From: Streptococcaceae bacterium | Lineage (GTDB): Bacteria > Bacillota > Bacilli > Lactobacillales > Streptococcaceae | Direction of reading: 5' to 3' | Assembly: GCA_022484805.1 (NCBI GenBank) | Contig: JAKVKP010000001.1 | Coordinates: 62,001 to 126,000 of the forward strand | Length of the DNA: 64,000 bases | Shown here: positions 46,397 through 56,402 of the stretch, one piece after another | Layout of the letters: each line of letters starts with the position of its first letter | Numbering within the stretch: position 1 is the first letter of the stretch | Notes under the pieces: model-generated | Told to the model about the DNA's origin: nothing | What the model saw: the letters and a program-made list of their open reading frames with translations, nothing else | Databases searched by the model: none | Translations under genes and position numbers: made by a program

Positions 46397-47233
46397 TTAA
46401 ATTGCCAAATCAAATTTAAGCTGAGGTTTGACCGGATGGTAATCCAATAACTCAAAATCTTCTGCTTTTATCTTATAAAAATTCGTCCCTTTTGGCAAAT
46501 TTAAGGCAAGTTTTGGCTCAATTTCAGCTTCTGCTCGGCTTAGAAGTGTCTCAGCTTGTTCAAATTGATTATCATAAATGTGTAAATTATTGACAAAATA
46601 AAAGAATTTACCAACTTCCCAACCAAAATGAGTTGCAATCATCATTTGCAGAGCAACATATTGCATCGCATTAATATGGTGTGCAACCAGCATATCGTTT
46701 GAGCGCTGGGTCAAAGTGGCATCTAGATAAATTGTACCATCAATACGGCGAACATCAAACATCACTTGAAAGGCACATGGCAATAAGCCTTCGCTCTGCT
46801 TGAAATCATCATATTGCCATAAATTAATCACATTGCGGCGATTCCAAGGATTTTTTTCCAGACCTGAAAGTAGATTTTTAATAATTTGATGATTATGAAC
46901 CGTTGCTCCGTAGCGCACACCAATCGTTCCATCACCAATATCCCAATCATCCCAATAATTAACATGATATTTATCTTTTAATACTGATAGCTCATTGGAT
47001 TCATCTTGATAAATCCACATTAGCTCTTTGATTGCTGACTTAATGGGAATTGGACGTAATGTTGTGATTGGAAATTGACCCTTTGAAAGATCATATTCGG
47101 CAAAGCTTCCCGTAATATATTTACTATTTGCAACTTGTCCGTCTTTATATTTTGGGCGGGCATTTTCACTAAACACGCCTTCATTTAATATTTTACGAAT
47201 ATTCGACTTAAATATTGTATCTGCGTAGGTCAT
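46397..47233 (-). CDS. thyA: thymidylate synthase
   Basis: A 278-residue enzyme that methylates dUMP to dTMP. The active-site Cys is in [13 protein letters not shown] (about residue 155). Other conserved parts are RYGATVHNH-type substrate loop, [19 protein letters not shown] and [13 protein letters not shown]. It is the shorter form without the long insert. It lies 40 bases after the DUF2200 gene and about 97 before dfrA. Confidence 0.95.
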   Translation of the reverse strand: MTYADTIFKSNIRKILNEGVFSENARPKYKDGQVANSKYITGSFAEYDLSKGQFPITTLRPIPIKSAIKELMWIYQDESNELSVLKDKYHVNYWDDWDIGDGTIGVRYGATVHNHQIIKNLLSGLEKNPWNRRNVINLWQYDDFKQSEGLLPCAFQVMFDVRRIDGTIYLDATLTQRSNDMLVAHHINAMQYVALQMMIATHFGWEVGKFFYFVNNLHIYDNQFEQAETLLSRAEAEIEPKLALNLPKGTNFYKIKAEDFELLDYHPVKPQLKFDLAI

Positions 47234-47273
47234 TTTTACTCCTTTATCATCACATTTAAAAATACTAATTTAA

Positions 47274-47609
47274 TTATTGGCGTTTAATCTTATCAATTGA
47301 CCAGCCTCTAGCAAGCTCATCAACAATTTTATCCATATAACGAATTTTCTGCATCAATGTATCTTCAATTAATTCAACACGAATACCACAAACAACACCA
47401 GTAATTTGCTTAACCTTAGGATTAAGCTGTGCCACTTGGAAAAATTCAGTTAAGGTATAATCACTCATCTCTTGGCATTTTTCAGCATCAAAACCAGTCA
47501 ACCATTCTAATATTTCATCTAATTCAGCCTGAGTTCGATTTTTACGCACAACCTTTTGCAAATAAAGAGGATAAATTTTACCGAATTTCATTTCAAAAAT
47601 TTTAGCCAT
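47274..47609 (-). CDS. DUF2200 family protein
   Basis: A 111-residue protein. KIFEMKFGKIYPLYLQKVVR, LTGFDAEKC and GVVCGIRVELIEDTLMQKIR match the conserved DUF2200 family, whose function is unknown. It lies 10 bases after the ABC-F gene and 40 before thyA in the long operon. Confidence 0.88.
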   Translation of the reverse strand: MAKIFEMKFGKIYPLYLQKVVRKNRTQAELDEILEWLTGFDAEKCQEMSDYTLTEFFQVAQLNPKVKQITGVVCGIRVELIEDTLMQKIRYMDKIVDELARGWSIDKIKRQ

Positions 47610-47619
47610 TTGCTATCCC

Positions 47620-49485
47620 CTATTCTGTTTTATCACTTAAATAATCCCAGCGTTCATATTTTTCCTCTAGCAATAGCGTTTTGTCATCTAACTCCTTTTG
47701 CAAAGCACTCAATTTAGTAAAATCACTGCCACAGTCATTCATTTCCGTATCGATAGCTTCAATTCGCGTTTCAATTTCAGCAATTTCATCTTCAATTGTC
47801 AACCACTCTTTTTTCTCGAAATAAGTTAGACGATTACGATTTTCCCGAGTCTTTTCTTTCACCTTAACTGTTTCTATTTTAGGTTTTTCTTGAGATTGTT
47901 CTTTTAAATAATTAGAATAAATGCCAAAGTATTCAGAAATATGCCGATTTTCAATGATTAATAATTTTTCAGCTACTTTATCCATAAAATAACGGTCATG
48001 AGAGACAATCATGACTGGACCATTAAATTGATCAATAAAATATTCTAGAACAACTAGCGTATCAATATCTAAATCATTCGTTGGCTCATCCATAATCAAG
48101 AAATTAGGACGTTTAATTAATAATGTCAATAAATAAAGACGCTTACGCTCTCCCCCAGAAAGCTTACCGATTAGCTTACCATGACTTTCCTTGGGAAATA
48201 AAAATTGTTCTAAAAGGCTCGTAATACTAATAATATCATTCCCATTTTTATATTCTTGCGCAAATTCCTGTAAGAAAGGAAGCAATCTTTTATCCTCTGG
48301 TAAGCCTGTAATTTCTTGTGAAAAATAACCAATTTTAACCGTTTCACCTAGCTCAAGTGTTCCTGACGTTAATTCTAACTCACCAGTAAATATCTTTAAT
48401 AATGTTGTTTTTCCTGCACCATTTTTACCGATAATTCCAATTCGATCAGTATTTTGAACTAATAAATTAAAGTCTTCAAAAATTGGTTGTTCCTTATATC
48501 GGAAAGCACCTTCCTTTAGTTCAAGTACCTTCTTACCAATTCGAGCTTGCTCAAACTGTATGCTCAGGCTATCCGTTGTATTTTGCTGCTTGACCGAAGA
48601 TTCTAATGTCTTAAAACGATTAATCCGCGCTTGTTGTTTGGTCGAACGTGCTTGTGCACCTGCGCGCATCCAAGCAAGCTCTTGCTTATAGAGTTGCTTA
48701 GCCTTGTGTGCCTGATTCGCATCAAGTAATTCTTGCTCCGCCTTTTGAGCAACATAGCTTGCGTAATTACCCTGATATTCATAAATATTTTCGTTTCTCA
48801 ATTCATAGATTTTATTACTAACAGCGTCTAAAAAGTAGCGATCATGAGTAACAAATAATAGAATACCTTTAAACTTAGCTAAATAATTCTGCAGCCATAA
48901 AATTGCAGGAATATCCAAATGATTGGTCGGTTCATCTAATAGCAATAAATCAGTTGGTGTAATTAAAACATTCGCCAGCTGAACACGACGCTTTTGACCA
49001 CCTGATAATTCACTAATTTTTTGCTGGAAGTCGGTAATTTTTAATTGCGTTAAAATTGATTTAAGCTCTGCTTCTAACGTCCAAGCATCAGTCGCATGCA
49101 TTCGCTCCTCTGCCTGAGCTAAATGATTTTGCTGTCTTTCAGAAGTATCTAGAGCAAATGCTGACAATGCCTGTTCATAATCTCTAATAACCTTAATTGC
49201 TGGTGCATCACTATTTAATATCGCATCTAATACCGTATCATTTTCATTAAAATTTGGTAATTGAGATAAATAAGTAATACGAAAGTCAGATGGCTTTTGA
49301 ATTGGATTAATATCACCGTCAAAGCCATAGCCCTTGGCAATGATATTAAGGAGACTTGTTTTGCCTGTTCCATTTTGACCAATCAGACCAATTCGATCAT
49401 TTTCTTTCAATAAAAAAGAGACATCCGAAAAAAGCACCTTGTCTCCCACCGATTTTGTAAGATGATCAGCCTTTAACTCTTTCAT
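47620..49485 (-). CDS. ABC-F family ATPase (YfmR/Uup-like)
   Basis: A 621-residue cytoplasmic protein with two ABC domains (Walker A GQNGTGKTS and GKNGAGKTT; signatures LSGGQKRRVQLA and LSGGERKRLYLL; Walker B LLLLDEPTNHLDI and FLIMDEPTNDLDI). No membrane segments are present. A C-terminal coiled coil (residues about 545-615) places it in the Uup/YfmR subgroup, which acts on translating ribosomes. It starts 19 bases after cca. Confidence 0.9.
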   Translation of the reverse strand: MKELKADHLTKSVGDKVLFSDVSFLLKENDRIGLIGQNGTGKTSLLNIIAKGYGFDGDINPIQKPSDFRITYLSQLPNFNENDTVLDAILNSDAPAIKVIRDYEQALSAFALDTSERQQNHLAQAEERMHATDAWTLEAELKSILTQLKITDFQQKISELSGGQKRRVQLANVLITPTDLLLLDEPTNHLDIPAILWLQNYLAKFKGILLFVTHDRYFLDAVSNKIYELRNENIYEYQGNYASYVAQKAEQELLDANQAHKAKQLYKQELAWMRAGAQARSTKQQARINRFKTLESSVKQQNTTDSLSIQFEQARIGKKVLELKEGAFRYKEQPIFEDFNLLVQNTDRIGIIGKNGAGKTTLLKIFTGELELTSGTLELGETVKIGYFSQEITGLPEDKRLLPFLQEFAQEYKNGNDIISITSLLEQFLFPKESHGKLIGKLSGGERKRLYLLTLLIKRPNFLIMDEPTNDLDIDTLVVLEYFIDQFNGPVMIVSHDRYFMDKVAEKLLIIENRHISEYFGIYSNYLKEQSQEKPKIETVKVKEKTRENRNRLTYFEKKEWLTIEDEIAEIETRIEAIDTEMNDCGSDFTKLSALQKELDDKTLLLEEKYERWDYLSDKTE

Positions 49486-49504
49486 GTCTCCTCCTTGAAT
49501 CTAT

Positions 49505-50716
49505 TTAATCTATCATCAATTTATTATTTATTTGCAAGCTTGCATAATCTAGTAAAATTGCCTTTTCGTTCGCCAACTCGCCATGCAAAACCTGATTTTC
49601 AATCTGATTTATAAGTGTACCAATCCACTTACCTTGTTTTCCATTGGCTAATTTGAGCAAATCACTGCCGTTTATTTTTAAATCTCGTTTCGTATAAATC
49701 GGCAATTTATTGTAAATTTCATGAATTATTTCAAAATTATTTTCAAAACCTAAAATTTTCAATATTGACTCAATTTGTAGGCTGTCTTCTAAACCATACT
49801 GGTAAATGCGATCAATGTTCCAATTATCCAAAAGCCGAATATTCAGACCAGCTAAAAGTGTTGCTATTTTTTTCACAAAATGGTTAGAATGTTTAAAAAT
49901 TTTCAATACTTTTTTGGTCATTTCCTCATCAAAATGATTAAAGTAAACTAATAGAGTCCATGCCGTCTCAAGATTGAGTTTATCCGATACTTTTTCCAAT
50001 TGGATTAAACCTGCGCGCAAATCAACTGGGAATTGTTCATCTATTGACAGGCGTAGCATTTCACGTAAAGCAACTTGTCGAAAATCACCAACCAATAATT
50101 TGGTAAATTCCATCTCAATTCGCTCAATAGAAATATTTGCCAATAAAGCCTTGGTAGCATTGATACCAGCAATAGTTTCTAAATCAATTGAGAAGCCTAG
50201 AACACTTGCAAAGCGGAAGGCTCTTAAAATTCTTAGTGCATCCTCTGAAAAACGCTCATAGGGATTGCCCACTGCTCGAATGATTTGCTGCTTCAAATCA
50301 GAAATACCGTCAAAATGATCAATAATTTCACCTTTGCTAGTCATCGCCAAGGCATTAATTGTAAAATCACGTCGTCTCAAATCCTCAGACAGCTGTCGAA
50401 CAAAGGTCACCTCACTAGGATGCCGAAAATCTTGATAATCTGATTCTGTCCGAAAGGTTGTCACTTCTAGTCCAATATCGCCCTGCAAAACTAAGATTGT
50501 TCCATGCTCAATTCCAATATCAACCGTCCGGCTAAAAATTTCTTTGATTTCAATTGGTGTTGCACTAGTTGCAATATCAACATCATGTATTGGTCTTTTT
50601 AACAGTGAATCACGCACACTGCCACCTACAAAATAAGCCTCATACCCAGCAGCTTGAATTTGATTTAAAACCGGTAAGGCAGTTTTAAATTCTTGTGGTA
50701 ATTTATCTAATCTCAT
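49505..50716 (-). CDS. cca: CCA-adding tRNA nucleotidyltransferase
   Basis: A 403-residue class II nucleotidyltransferase that builds the 3' CCA end of tRNA. The N-terminus has [25 protein letters not shown] with the two metal-binding Asp residues. [11 protein letters not shown] and the [18 protein letters not shown] base-recognition motif follow. The start codon overlaps the dapB stop (ATGA), indicating coupled translation. Confidence 0.95.
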   Translation of the reverse strand: MRLDKLPQEFKTALPVLNQIQAAGYEAYFVGGSVRDSLLKRPIHDVDIATSATPIEIKEIFSRTVDIGIEHGTILVLQGDIGLEVTTFRTESDYQDFRHPSEVTFVRQLSEDLRRRDFTINALAMTSKGEIIDHFDGISDLKQQIIRAVGNPYERFSEDALRILRAFRFASVLGFSIDLETIAGINATKALLANISIERIEMEFTKLLVGDFRQVALREMLRLSIDEQFPVDLRAGLIQLEKVSDKLNLETAWTLLVYFNHFDEEMTKKVLKIFKHSNHFVKKIATLLAGLNIRLLDNWNIDRIYQYGLEDSLQIESILKILGFENNFEIIHEIYNKLPIYTKRDLKINGSDLLKLANGKQGKWIGTLINQIENQVLHGELANEKAILLDYASLQINNKLMID

Positions 50717-51477
50717 AGCAAATTTTCTAAGCCGTAGATTAATTCATCGCAATCAACTACTTTTTGCACACCTAATTTGACACCAGACATAAATGAGACA
50801 CGGTCATAAGAATCATGACGAATCGTCAAGCCTTCGCCAATTGCGCCAAATTGTACTTGCTGATGGGCAATCAATCCAGGTAAACGGACACTATGAATTC
50901 GCATACCTTGATAATCAGCACCACGTGCGCCTTCAATTAACTCTTCCTCAGCTGGGTTACCCTGCACCTTGGGCTCTCTGACCTCTGCAATCATTTCGGC
51001 AGTTTTCAATGCTGTACCACTCGGCGCATCTAGCTTATTATCATGATGCAATTCAATGATTTCAACATCGGGTAGATATGCTGCAGCTTTTTGGGCAAAT
51101 TGCATCATCAGAACCGCACCAATTGCGAAATTAGGAGCAATCAGACCACCAACCTTTTTATCGGCAGCAAGTGCCTTCAACTCCACAATTTGTTCGTCAG
51201 TAAAGCCTGTCGTACCAACCACTGGTGAAATTCCGTTTTCAATCGCAAATTTAGTATTTTCAAAAGCGACCTTTGGTATGGTGAAGTCAATCCAAGCATC
51301 TGCTTCAATTGTCAGTACGCCTTCTTTTTTATTAAAAACCTTAGCACCATCAATTTCTGTTTCAGCTGTATTTGGATCAATTAAGCCAACCAATTCAAAC
51401 TCTGGGGTTTCTTTGACCATTTTCACAGCTGCCTGTCCCATTCTACCCATAAAACCTGCAATTACTACTTTCGTCAT
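50713..51477 (-). CDS. dapB: 4-hydroxy-tetrahydrodipicolinate reductase
   Basis: A 254-residue enzyme of the diaminopimelate/lysine pathway. [18 protein letters not shown] is the NAD(P)H loop; [27 protein letters not shown], and [20 protein letters not shown] with the catalytic His-His and Lys follow. It overlaps cca by 4 bases and follows mazG by 57. Together with lysA it supports lysine/diaminopimelate synthesis. Confidence 0.95.
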   Translation of the reverse strand: MTKVVIAGFMGRMGQAAVKMVKETPEFELVGLIDPNTAETEIDGAKVFNKKEGVLTIEADAWIDFTIPKVAFENTKFAIENGISPVVGTTGFTDEQIVELKALAADKKVGGLIAPNFAIGAVLMMQFAQKAAAYLPDVEIIELHHDNKLDAPSGTALKTAEMIAEVREPKVQGNPAEEELIEGARGADYQGMRIHSVRLPGLIAHQQVQFGAIGEGLTIRHDSYDRVSFMSGVKLGVQKVVDCDELIYGLENLL

Positions 51478-51534
51478 CTTGTCACTTCCTGTTCTTAATC
51501 ACTATCAAAAATTATTTTTATAAATAAATATTAA

Positions 51535-51861
51535 TTAATCAGTTCGTTCAAAGCGCGTTTGATCTCGCTTTTCAAATTTTTCCATATTTTGATCGAATTG
51601 TTTCGCTAAATCAATTTCTAAGCTATTGGCAAAAATCACTAGACTAATCATTAAATCCGTCAATTCCTCAGCAATACTTCCGACTGCTTCTGTGTCTTTT
51701 TTCGGCTTTTCACCGTATTGCGCCATCACTTCACGAGCAAGCTCGCCTAATTCTTCCGTTAATCTCGCAACCTGCGATAAGGGTGGGAAATAACCAACCT
51801 TGTACTGACCTACATATTGATTCAGTCGTTGCTGCATTTCTTTTAACGTTAAATCACTCAT
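51535..51861 (-). CDS. MazG-like nucleotide pyrophosphohydrolase (YpjD type)
   Basis: A 108-residue protein starting at ATG 51861 inside the end of degV (8-base overlap). The metal-binding pattern of the MazG fold is present: VARLTEELGELAREVMAQYG (ExxE) and SIAEELTDLMISLVIFAN (ExxD). It probably removes pyrophosphate from non-standard nucleotides. The order degV-mazG-dapB-cca resembles the ypjD-dapB-cca neighbourhood of Bacillus. Confidence 0.9.
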   Translation of the reverse strand: MSDLTLKEMQQRLNQYVGQYKVGYFPPLSQVARLTEELGELAREVMAQYGEKPKKDTEAVGSIAEELTDLMISLVIFANSLEIDLAKQFDQNMEKFEKRDQTRFERTD

Positions 51862-52702
51862 CTGACAATATTGGTGTGAAGCCGACACCAATTGCTCCTT
51901 CCCCTAAATGTGTGGCAATAACCGCATTGAAAGGCACAATTTCAACCGATAAGCCATATAAACTATTTAGCTCAGCCTTAACCTCGGCCGCTTTATCAAA
52001 TGCATTGGCATGAATGACCCAAATTTTTGAAGGGATGACTTCTGTTCGTTCTTTCACTAATTGGATTAAGCGCTTTATGGCTTTTTTCTGAGTTCTAACC
52101 TTTTCAGCAGGTACGATTTCACCATCATCAAACATTAAAATTGGTTTTATTTTCAATAAATTGCCAATCATCGCATTACTTGCTTTAAGACGACCGCCTC
52201 TCACTAAATGATTTAAATCATCTACAATAATATAGGCAGCCGTTTCTGCAACAAGCTTCCCTAAAGTTGCAATAATCTGTTCAATTGATTCATTTTGCTG
52301 ATTCATTAATAAGGCGGTTTTAACCATTTCACCAAGTGGTGCACTCGTAATTTTAGAATCTACGAAATGAAATGTTACTTCTGGAAACTGCGTTTTTAGA
52401 ATTTGAACCGTTTGAAAATAGCCCGAAATACCACTTGAAAGAAAGAGACCAATAAAGGTATCATATCCCTCTTTAACCAAGCGCTCAACCAGTTCAAAGG
52501 TTGCACCAATCGAAGGCTGGCTTGTTTTAGGGAAATATTCAGCCTGTCGCATTTTAATATAAAAATCATCTATTGTAATATTTTTATTTTCGATATAATC
52601 TATTCCGTCAATATTAATTGGAATATCCAAAATAAATAAATTATCAAAGTGAGACATATTAGTAAAAGTCGCACTTGTATCTGTTAATACTGCTAATTTC
52701 AT
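51854..52702 (-). CDS. DegV-family fatty-acid-binding protein
   Basis: A 282-residue protein. LAVLTDTSATFTNMSH at the N-terminus, KTSQPSIGATFELVERL, and FVDSKITSAPLGEMVKTALLM correspond to the DegV fold that binds a fatty acid; bacterial FakB proteins present it to the kinase FakA for phosphorylation. It is the first visible gene of the long operon. Which fatty acid it binds is not evident. Confidence 0.9.
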   Translation of the reverse strand: MKLAVLTDTSATFTNMSHFDNLFILDIPINIDGIDYIENKNITIDDFYIKMRQAEYFPKTSQPSIGATFELVERLVKEGYDTFIGLFLSSGISGYFQTVQILKTQFPEVTFHFVDSKITSAPLGEMVKTALLMNQQNESIEQIIATLGKLVAETAAYIIVDDLNHLVRGGRLKASNAMIGNLLKIKPILMFDDGEIVPAEKVRTQKKAIKRLIQLVKERTEVIPSKIWVIHANAFDKAAEVKAELNSLYGLSVEIVPFNAVIATHLGEGAIGVGFTPILSDE

Positions 52703-52765
52703 AAATCACCTTAGTCTTTTTCTTGCAATTCACTCATTCTCAACAAAATAGATTGCCGCCATTGC

Positions 52766-53149
52766 TTATTTTTTTTCAAAATTAAGCTGAAGTCCTGGCT
52801 CATCCATTGCAATCTCAGTTACTTCATATGTCAATCGTTTCACGATATCAAATAATGGCGCAGCTAATTCTTCAACCTCTGCTTGATTTAAATCTTTTTG
52901 TTCTTTCACTAATCGATTATGGATTTGATTAAGCTGTGAAACAATGCCAGTGATGACATAATTGTCAAAAACCAATTGAAATTGTAAAGTAGCACCAATG
53001 GTCGTTTCAGACTTAGCTTCGTCTAAATTATGAAGTTGAAAGCTAACATTTAATTCTGTTTCTGGTGTTCCATTTTCTTTTTCCCACTCCGCATTTCTTG
53101 CATCATAGTGATAGCCTTGAACAAATTCATTTTGACGTGTTACTTCCAT
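52766..53149 (-). CDS. DUF1149 family protein
   Basis: A 127-residue protein. The N-terminal MEVTRQNEFVQGYHYDARN, the central LNVSFQLHNLD and GATLQFQLVFDNYVITGIVSQ, and the end in EPGLQLNFEKK match the DUF1149 family of lactic acid bacteria and staphylococci (SecB-like fold). Function is not known. It follows the HAD gene by about 37 bases. Confidence 0.85.
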   Translation of the reverse strand: MEVTRQNEFVQGYHYDARNAEWEKENGTPETELNVSFQLHNLDEAKSETTIGATLQFQLVFDNYVITGIVSQLNQIHNRLVKEQKDLNQAEVEELAAPLFDIVKRLTYEVTEIAMDEPGLQLNFEKK

Positions 53150-53186
53150 TATGTTTTTCTCCTTTTTTTGTTCTATAATATTATAA

Positions 53187-53798
53187 TTATAATTCTAAAA
53201 TCGATTCTAAATCATGCACCACAAAATCAGCGTCAGTTTCATCTAAAAAGAAATCAATATCATATAAAATCGTTTGAACCCTTGCACGATGACCAGAAGC
53301 AATATCTAATGGTCGATCACCAATCATAACTGTTTGTTCTGGTGACAATTGATATTTATCGACTAAATATAAAATCGCTTCAGGACTGGGCTTGCGCTCA
53401 AATTGATGGTCCGACGTAATCACTTCCTCAAAATATTGCAATAAATCAAGCTCTTTTAAAAAATCAAGGGTTCTTTGATCTCGATGTGTTAAGATAAACT
53501 GCCGCTTACCTTGATTAGCAATCTGTGTAATCACTTCTTTGGCCTGAGGAAAAGGTTTTGGCTTCACTTGCCGCTCTGCCTCTAGCTGATGATAAGTATC
53601 CAAAAATATTGATTGCACCTCAATTGGTAAAAATTGATCTGCTAAATCTCTGACTGACTTGTTTTTTATCCAGCGATACATTTGGTCAAATGTCAAGGGT
53701 AGCTCGTATTCCTCAACTAATTCAAATAAGCTTATGCTCATCACACCATAAGTATCAAATAAGGTGCCATCAAAATCCCAAATATAATTATCAAACAT
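53187..53798 (-). CDS. HAD-superfamily hydrolase, phosphoglycolate-phosphatase-like
   Basis: A 203-residue protein starting at ATG 53798 with TGAGG upstream. HAD motifs are WDFDGTLFDTYG (nucleophile Asp), FILTHRDQRTLDFLKEL (motif II Thr), a Lys in QFERKPSPEAI, and TVMIGDRPLDIASGH (motif IV Asp). The alpha-helical cap lies between motifs I and II. It is a small-molecule phosphatase of unknown substrate. Confidence 0.88.
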   Translation of the reverse strand: MFDNYIWDFDGTLFDTYGVMSISLFELVEEYELPLTFDQMYRWIKNKSVRDLADQFLPIEVQSIFLDTYHQLEAERQVKPKPFPQAKEVITQIANQGKRQFILTHRDQRTLDFLKELDLLQYFEEVITSDHQFERKPSPEAILYLVDKYQLSPEQTVMIGDRPLDIASGHRARVQTILYDIDFFLDETDADFVVHDLESILEL

Positions 53799-53968
53799 TC
53801 TCAAACCTCAATTATTCATTATCCAACTTGATATCGCTTTATCTCTCAATACATCACTGCTATTAATTGACGCTTTAAAATAGATTCTATGTTTTATTGT
53901 ATCATAGAATTGATTGATGCAGAATTATCATTTTTAGTCAGATTGAACAAAAAAAAAGGTATATTTTG

Positions 53969-54003
53969 TGCAAACGTTTACTAGATTTAGGAAACCGTTT
54001 TCA
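53969..54003 (+). promoter_or_regulatory. two cre-like sites upstream of msmK
   Basis: GGAAACCGTTTTCA (53990-54003) matches the CcpA consensus TGWAANCGNTNWCA at all but the first base. TGCAAACGTTTACT (53969-53982) matches with two differences. They suggest catabolite control of the sugar transporter ATPase. Confidence 0.55.
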
Positions 54004-54049
54004 CTAAAATGAATTTATAAGCCTTAATAAAAGAAAAGAGGAAATTAAA

Positions 54050-55183
54050 ATGGTAGAAATGAAATTAGCACACGTTGATAAAATTTATCCAAATGCTAAA
54101 TTAAAAGCGGTAGATGACTTTACAATTGATATTAAAGATAAAGAATTTATTGTATTTGTAGGGCCTTCAGGCTGTGGTAAGTCAACAACACTTCGAATGA
54201 TTGCCGGTTTAGAAGATATTACAGCTGGTGAGTTCTATATTGGTGATAAGCTAATGAATGATGTTGCACCTAAGGATCGCGATATTGCGATGGTTTTCCA
54301 AAACTATGCGCTTTATCCACATATGACAGTTTTTGACAATATGGCATTTGGCTTAAAATTACGTAAATATCCAAAAGATGAAATCAAGCAACGTGTTGAG
54401 GATGCCGCTGAAATTCTTGGCCTAACAGAATTATTAAAGCGTAAGCCTGCCGATATGTCTGGTGGTCAACGCCAACGTGTGGCAATGGGACGTGCGATTG
54501 TACGTGATGCTAAGGTCTTCCTAATGGATGAACCCTTATCTAACTTAGATGCAAAACTTCGTGTTTCAATGCGTGCTGAAATTGCTAAAATTCACCGTCG
54601 AATTGGCGCAACTACAATTTATGTAACACATGACCAGACCGAAGCAATGACATTAGCAGATCGTATCGTAATCATGAGTTCTACTAAAACTGAAGAAGGC
54701 ACAACAGGACGTATCGAACAAATCGGAACACCAAAAGAGCTTTATAACGAACCAGTCAATAAATTTGTCGCTGGATTTATCGGTAGTCCCGCGATGAACT
54801 TCTTCAATGTCAGCTATAAAGACGGGATTATCTCAAACAACGAAGGACTTCGTATTGAAATTCCTGAAGGTCAAAAGAAATTACTAAACGATAAAGGCTA
54901 CAATGGTAAAGAATTAATCTTCGGTATTCGTCCAGAAGATATTTCAGCAGAAAATATTGTGAAAGATGTGTTCCCTCAAGCCAAGGTTACGGCCGAGGTT
55001 GTTGTTTCTGAGCTTTTAGGTGCTGAAACAATGCTTTATTCTCGCGTTGGTCAAACTGAATTTATCTCTAAAGTTGACGCAAGAGACTTCCATCAACCAG
55101 GTGAAGTGATTGAGCTTGTATTTAACACAAATAAAGGCCATTTCTTCGACAAAGATAATGAAATCAGGATTGTTGAAGCATAA
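54050..55183 (+). CDS. msmK: multi-sugar ABC transporter ATPase (MsmK/UgpC family)
   Basis: A 377-residue ATPase. Walker A is [10 protein letters not shown], the signature [18 protein letters not shown], and Walker [17 protein letters not shown]; the C-terminal 140 residues form the regulatory OB-type domain ([12 protein letters not shown]). MsmK-type ATPases often energise several sugar importers encoded elsewhere, which fits this lone gene. It is convergent with the PucR-like regulator gene; cre-like sites precede it. Confidence 0.9.
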   Translation: MVEMKLAHVDKIYPNAKLKAVDDFTIDIKDKEFIVFVGPSGCGKSTTLRMIAGLEDITAGEFYIGDKLMNDVAPKDRDIAMVFQNYALYPHMTVFDNMAFGLKLRKYPKDEIKQRVEDAAEILGLTELLKRKPADMSGGQRQRVAMGRAIVRDAKVFLMDEPLSNLDAKLRVSMRAEIAKIHRRIGATTIYVTHDQTEAMTLADRIVIMSSTKTEEGTTGRIEQIGTPKELYNEPVNKFVAGFIGSPAMNFFNVSYKDGIISNNEGLRIEIPEGQKKLLNDKGYNGKELIFGIRPEDISAENIVKDVFPQAKVTAEVVVSELLGAETMLYSRVGQTEFISKVDARDFHQPGEVIELVFNTNKGHFFDKDNEIRIVEA

Positions 55184-55243
55184 TTTTACAAGCGAGGCTC
55201 TTCTCAATAATAGGTGATTTATTATAAGACAGCTAAATCATCG

Positions 55244-55280
55244 AAAAAGGAGGTGGACATATGTCCTTACCTCCTTTTTT
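55244..55280. terminator. terminator of msmK
   Basis: AAAAAGGAGGT (55244-55254) pairs with ACCTCCTTTTT (55269-55279), with inner GGACAT/ATGTCC. T-runs occur on both strands. Confidence 0.8.
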
Positions 55281-55389
55281 TATGTTCGTAATTAATGGAA
55301 AACCATATAAAAACGGCAAAGTCAATTTAGTAAATTTCCAAACATTATTCAAAATGCTAAAACGGCCGTTTAAGGTCGTAGAGAAATAG
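55261..55389 (+). CDS. possible 42-residue peptide starting inside the msmK terminator
   Basis: ATG 55261 lies in the terminator loop and has AAAGGAGGT 6 bases upstream, formed by the 5' arm of the stem. It reads MSLPPFFMFVINGKPYKNGK and continues for 22 more residues to TAG 55387. No domain is recognised. The ribosome site could be just the G-rich arm of the terminator, so this is weak. Confidence 0.25.
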   Translation: MSLPPFFMFVINGKPYKNGKVNLVNFQTLFKMLKRPFKVVEK

Positions 55390-55565
55390 GAATTAATGAA
55401 TGTGCTTTAACACAGAGGACAACTTATAACATTTTTAAAAGGCAGCTTCATCCCGCATGGTAGTTTGGCATAGTTACTAGTTCACTCAAGAACATGAAAT
55501 ATTTTTTGCAAAACTTACACTTTATTGATGTAATTGTATATTTTAAAATGCAAACTTAACTTGTT
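55390..55565. other. intergenic region before the PucR-like gene end
   Basis: AT-rich sequence with no convincing hairpin with T-run, no coding frame and no recognised RNA. Confidence 0.3.
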
Positions 55566-56402
55566 TTATTGATTAATAATTAATAAATAAGCCGTAGTCA
55601 GCTCACGTAAATTTTTAATTGAGAAGCCAAATTCTTCTTGAAATTTTTTTAATTTATACTGCAAGGTATTTCGATGAATAAATAAATTTTGGCTTGTCAG
55701 GCTTAACGAATTTTCGCTCTCCCATAAGGCAATGATTAATGCTTTTAATTCATCATCAGCAGCTAATTTTTGAGTTAAATACACAGTAATTGGGTCAGTA
55801 GAATCATATCCTTGCAAATGACTTAAAAAATAATCCGCATAGGTTTCAATATACCGTTTTTTACGTTTTTCTCTAAGACTTGTAAAATGCTCAGATTCTG
55901 CTTGATAAAAGCTAGGTTGGTATTGATGTGCTTCGATAAATAAGCCAACATAAGCTCGAATTTCTACAGAAAAATCAATACCCATCGCTTGAAAAATATC
56001 CGTCATTTCTTCCATAGTCAGATGGTTCGTTTGAAATATTTCAATAATTAGCCCTTGATAATCGTCAATAAAAAATACGGTCTCAACATTAGGTACTAAT
56101 AATTTAATACTATCTATAAAATCTGTTTGATTAATGGATTGATTGATAATAAATTGAATCACTCGAAACTTAGATTGATTGTCAAAATGACTATCGCTTA
56201 ATTTTCTCACCCATTGATTCACTGGTGTGGCCTGAGCCTGATTAACTGGAAGTAAGGCCGATAAAATATCTTTTTCTCGCAACGACAATTCATCGGCTTT
56301 AATACCAAAAATTTTTTGCTCTAGTTCAACCGTAAAATAATCAGAGCCAGTTACACCTTCTATCGCGGTTGGAAAAATTGATAAAAACTGATCAATTCTC
56401 AT
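55566..56402 (-). CDS. PucR/CdaR-type helix-turn-helix regulator
   Basis: A 278-residue protein starting at ATG 56402, which lies 11 bases inside the end of purR. The C-terminal 60 residues form the PucR-type helix-turn-helix: WESENSLSLTSQNLFIHRNT followed by LQYKLKKFQEEFGF. The rest, about 200 residues, has no clear known domain. In related bacteria such regulators neighbour msmK, which is convergent here, so control of sugar transport is plausible but not shown. Confidence 0.75.
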   Translation of the reverse strand: MRIDQFLSIFPTAIEGVTGSDYFTVELEQKIFGIKADELSLREKDILSALLPVNQAQATPVNQWVRKLSDSHFDNQSKFRVIQFIINQSINQTDFIDSIKLLVPNVETVFFIDDYQGLIIEIFQTNHLTMEEMTDIFQAMGIDFSVEIRAYVGLFIEAHQYQPSFYQAESEHFTSLREKRKKRYIETYADYFLSHLQGYDSTDPITVYLTQKLAADDELKALIIALWESENSLSLTSQNLFIHRNTLQYKLKKFQEEFGFSIKNLRELTTAYLLIINQ

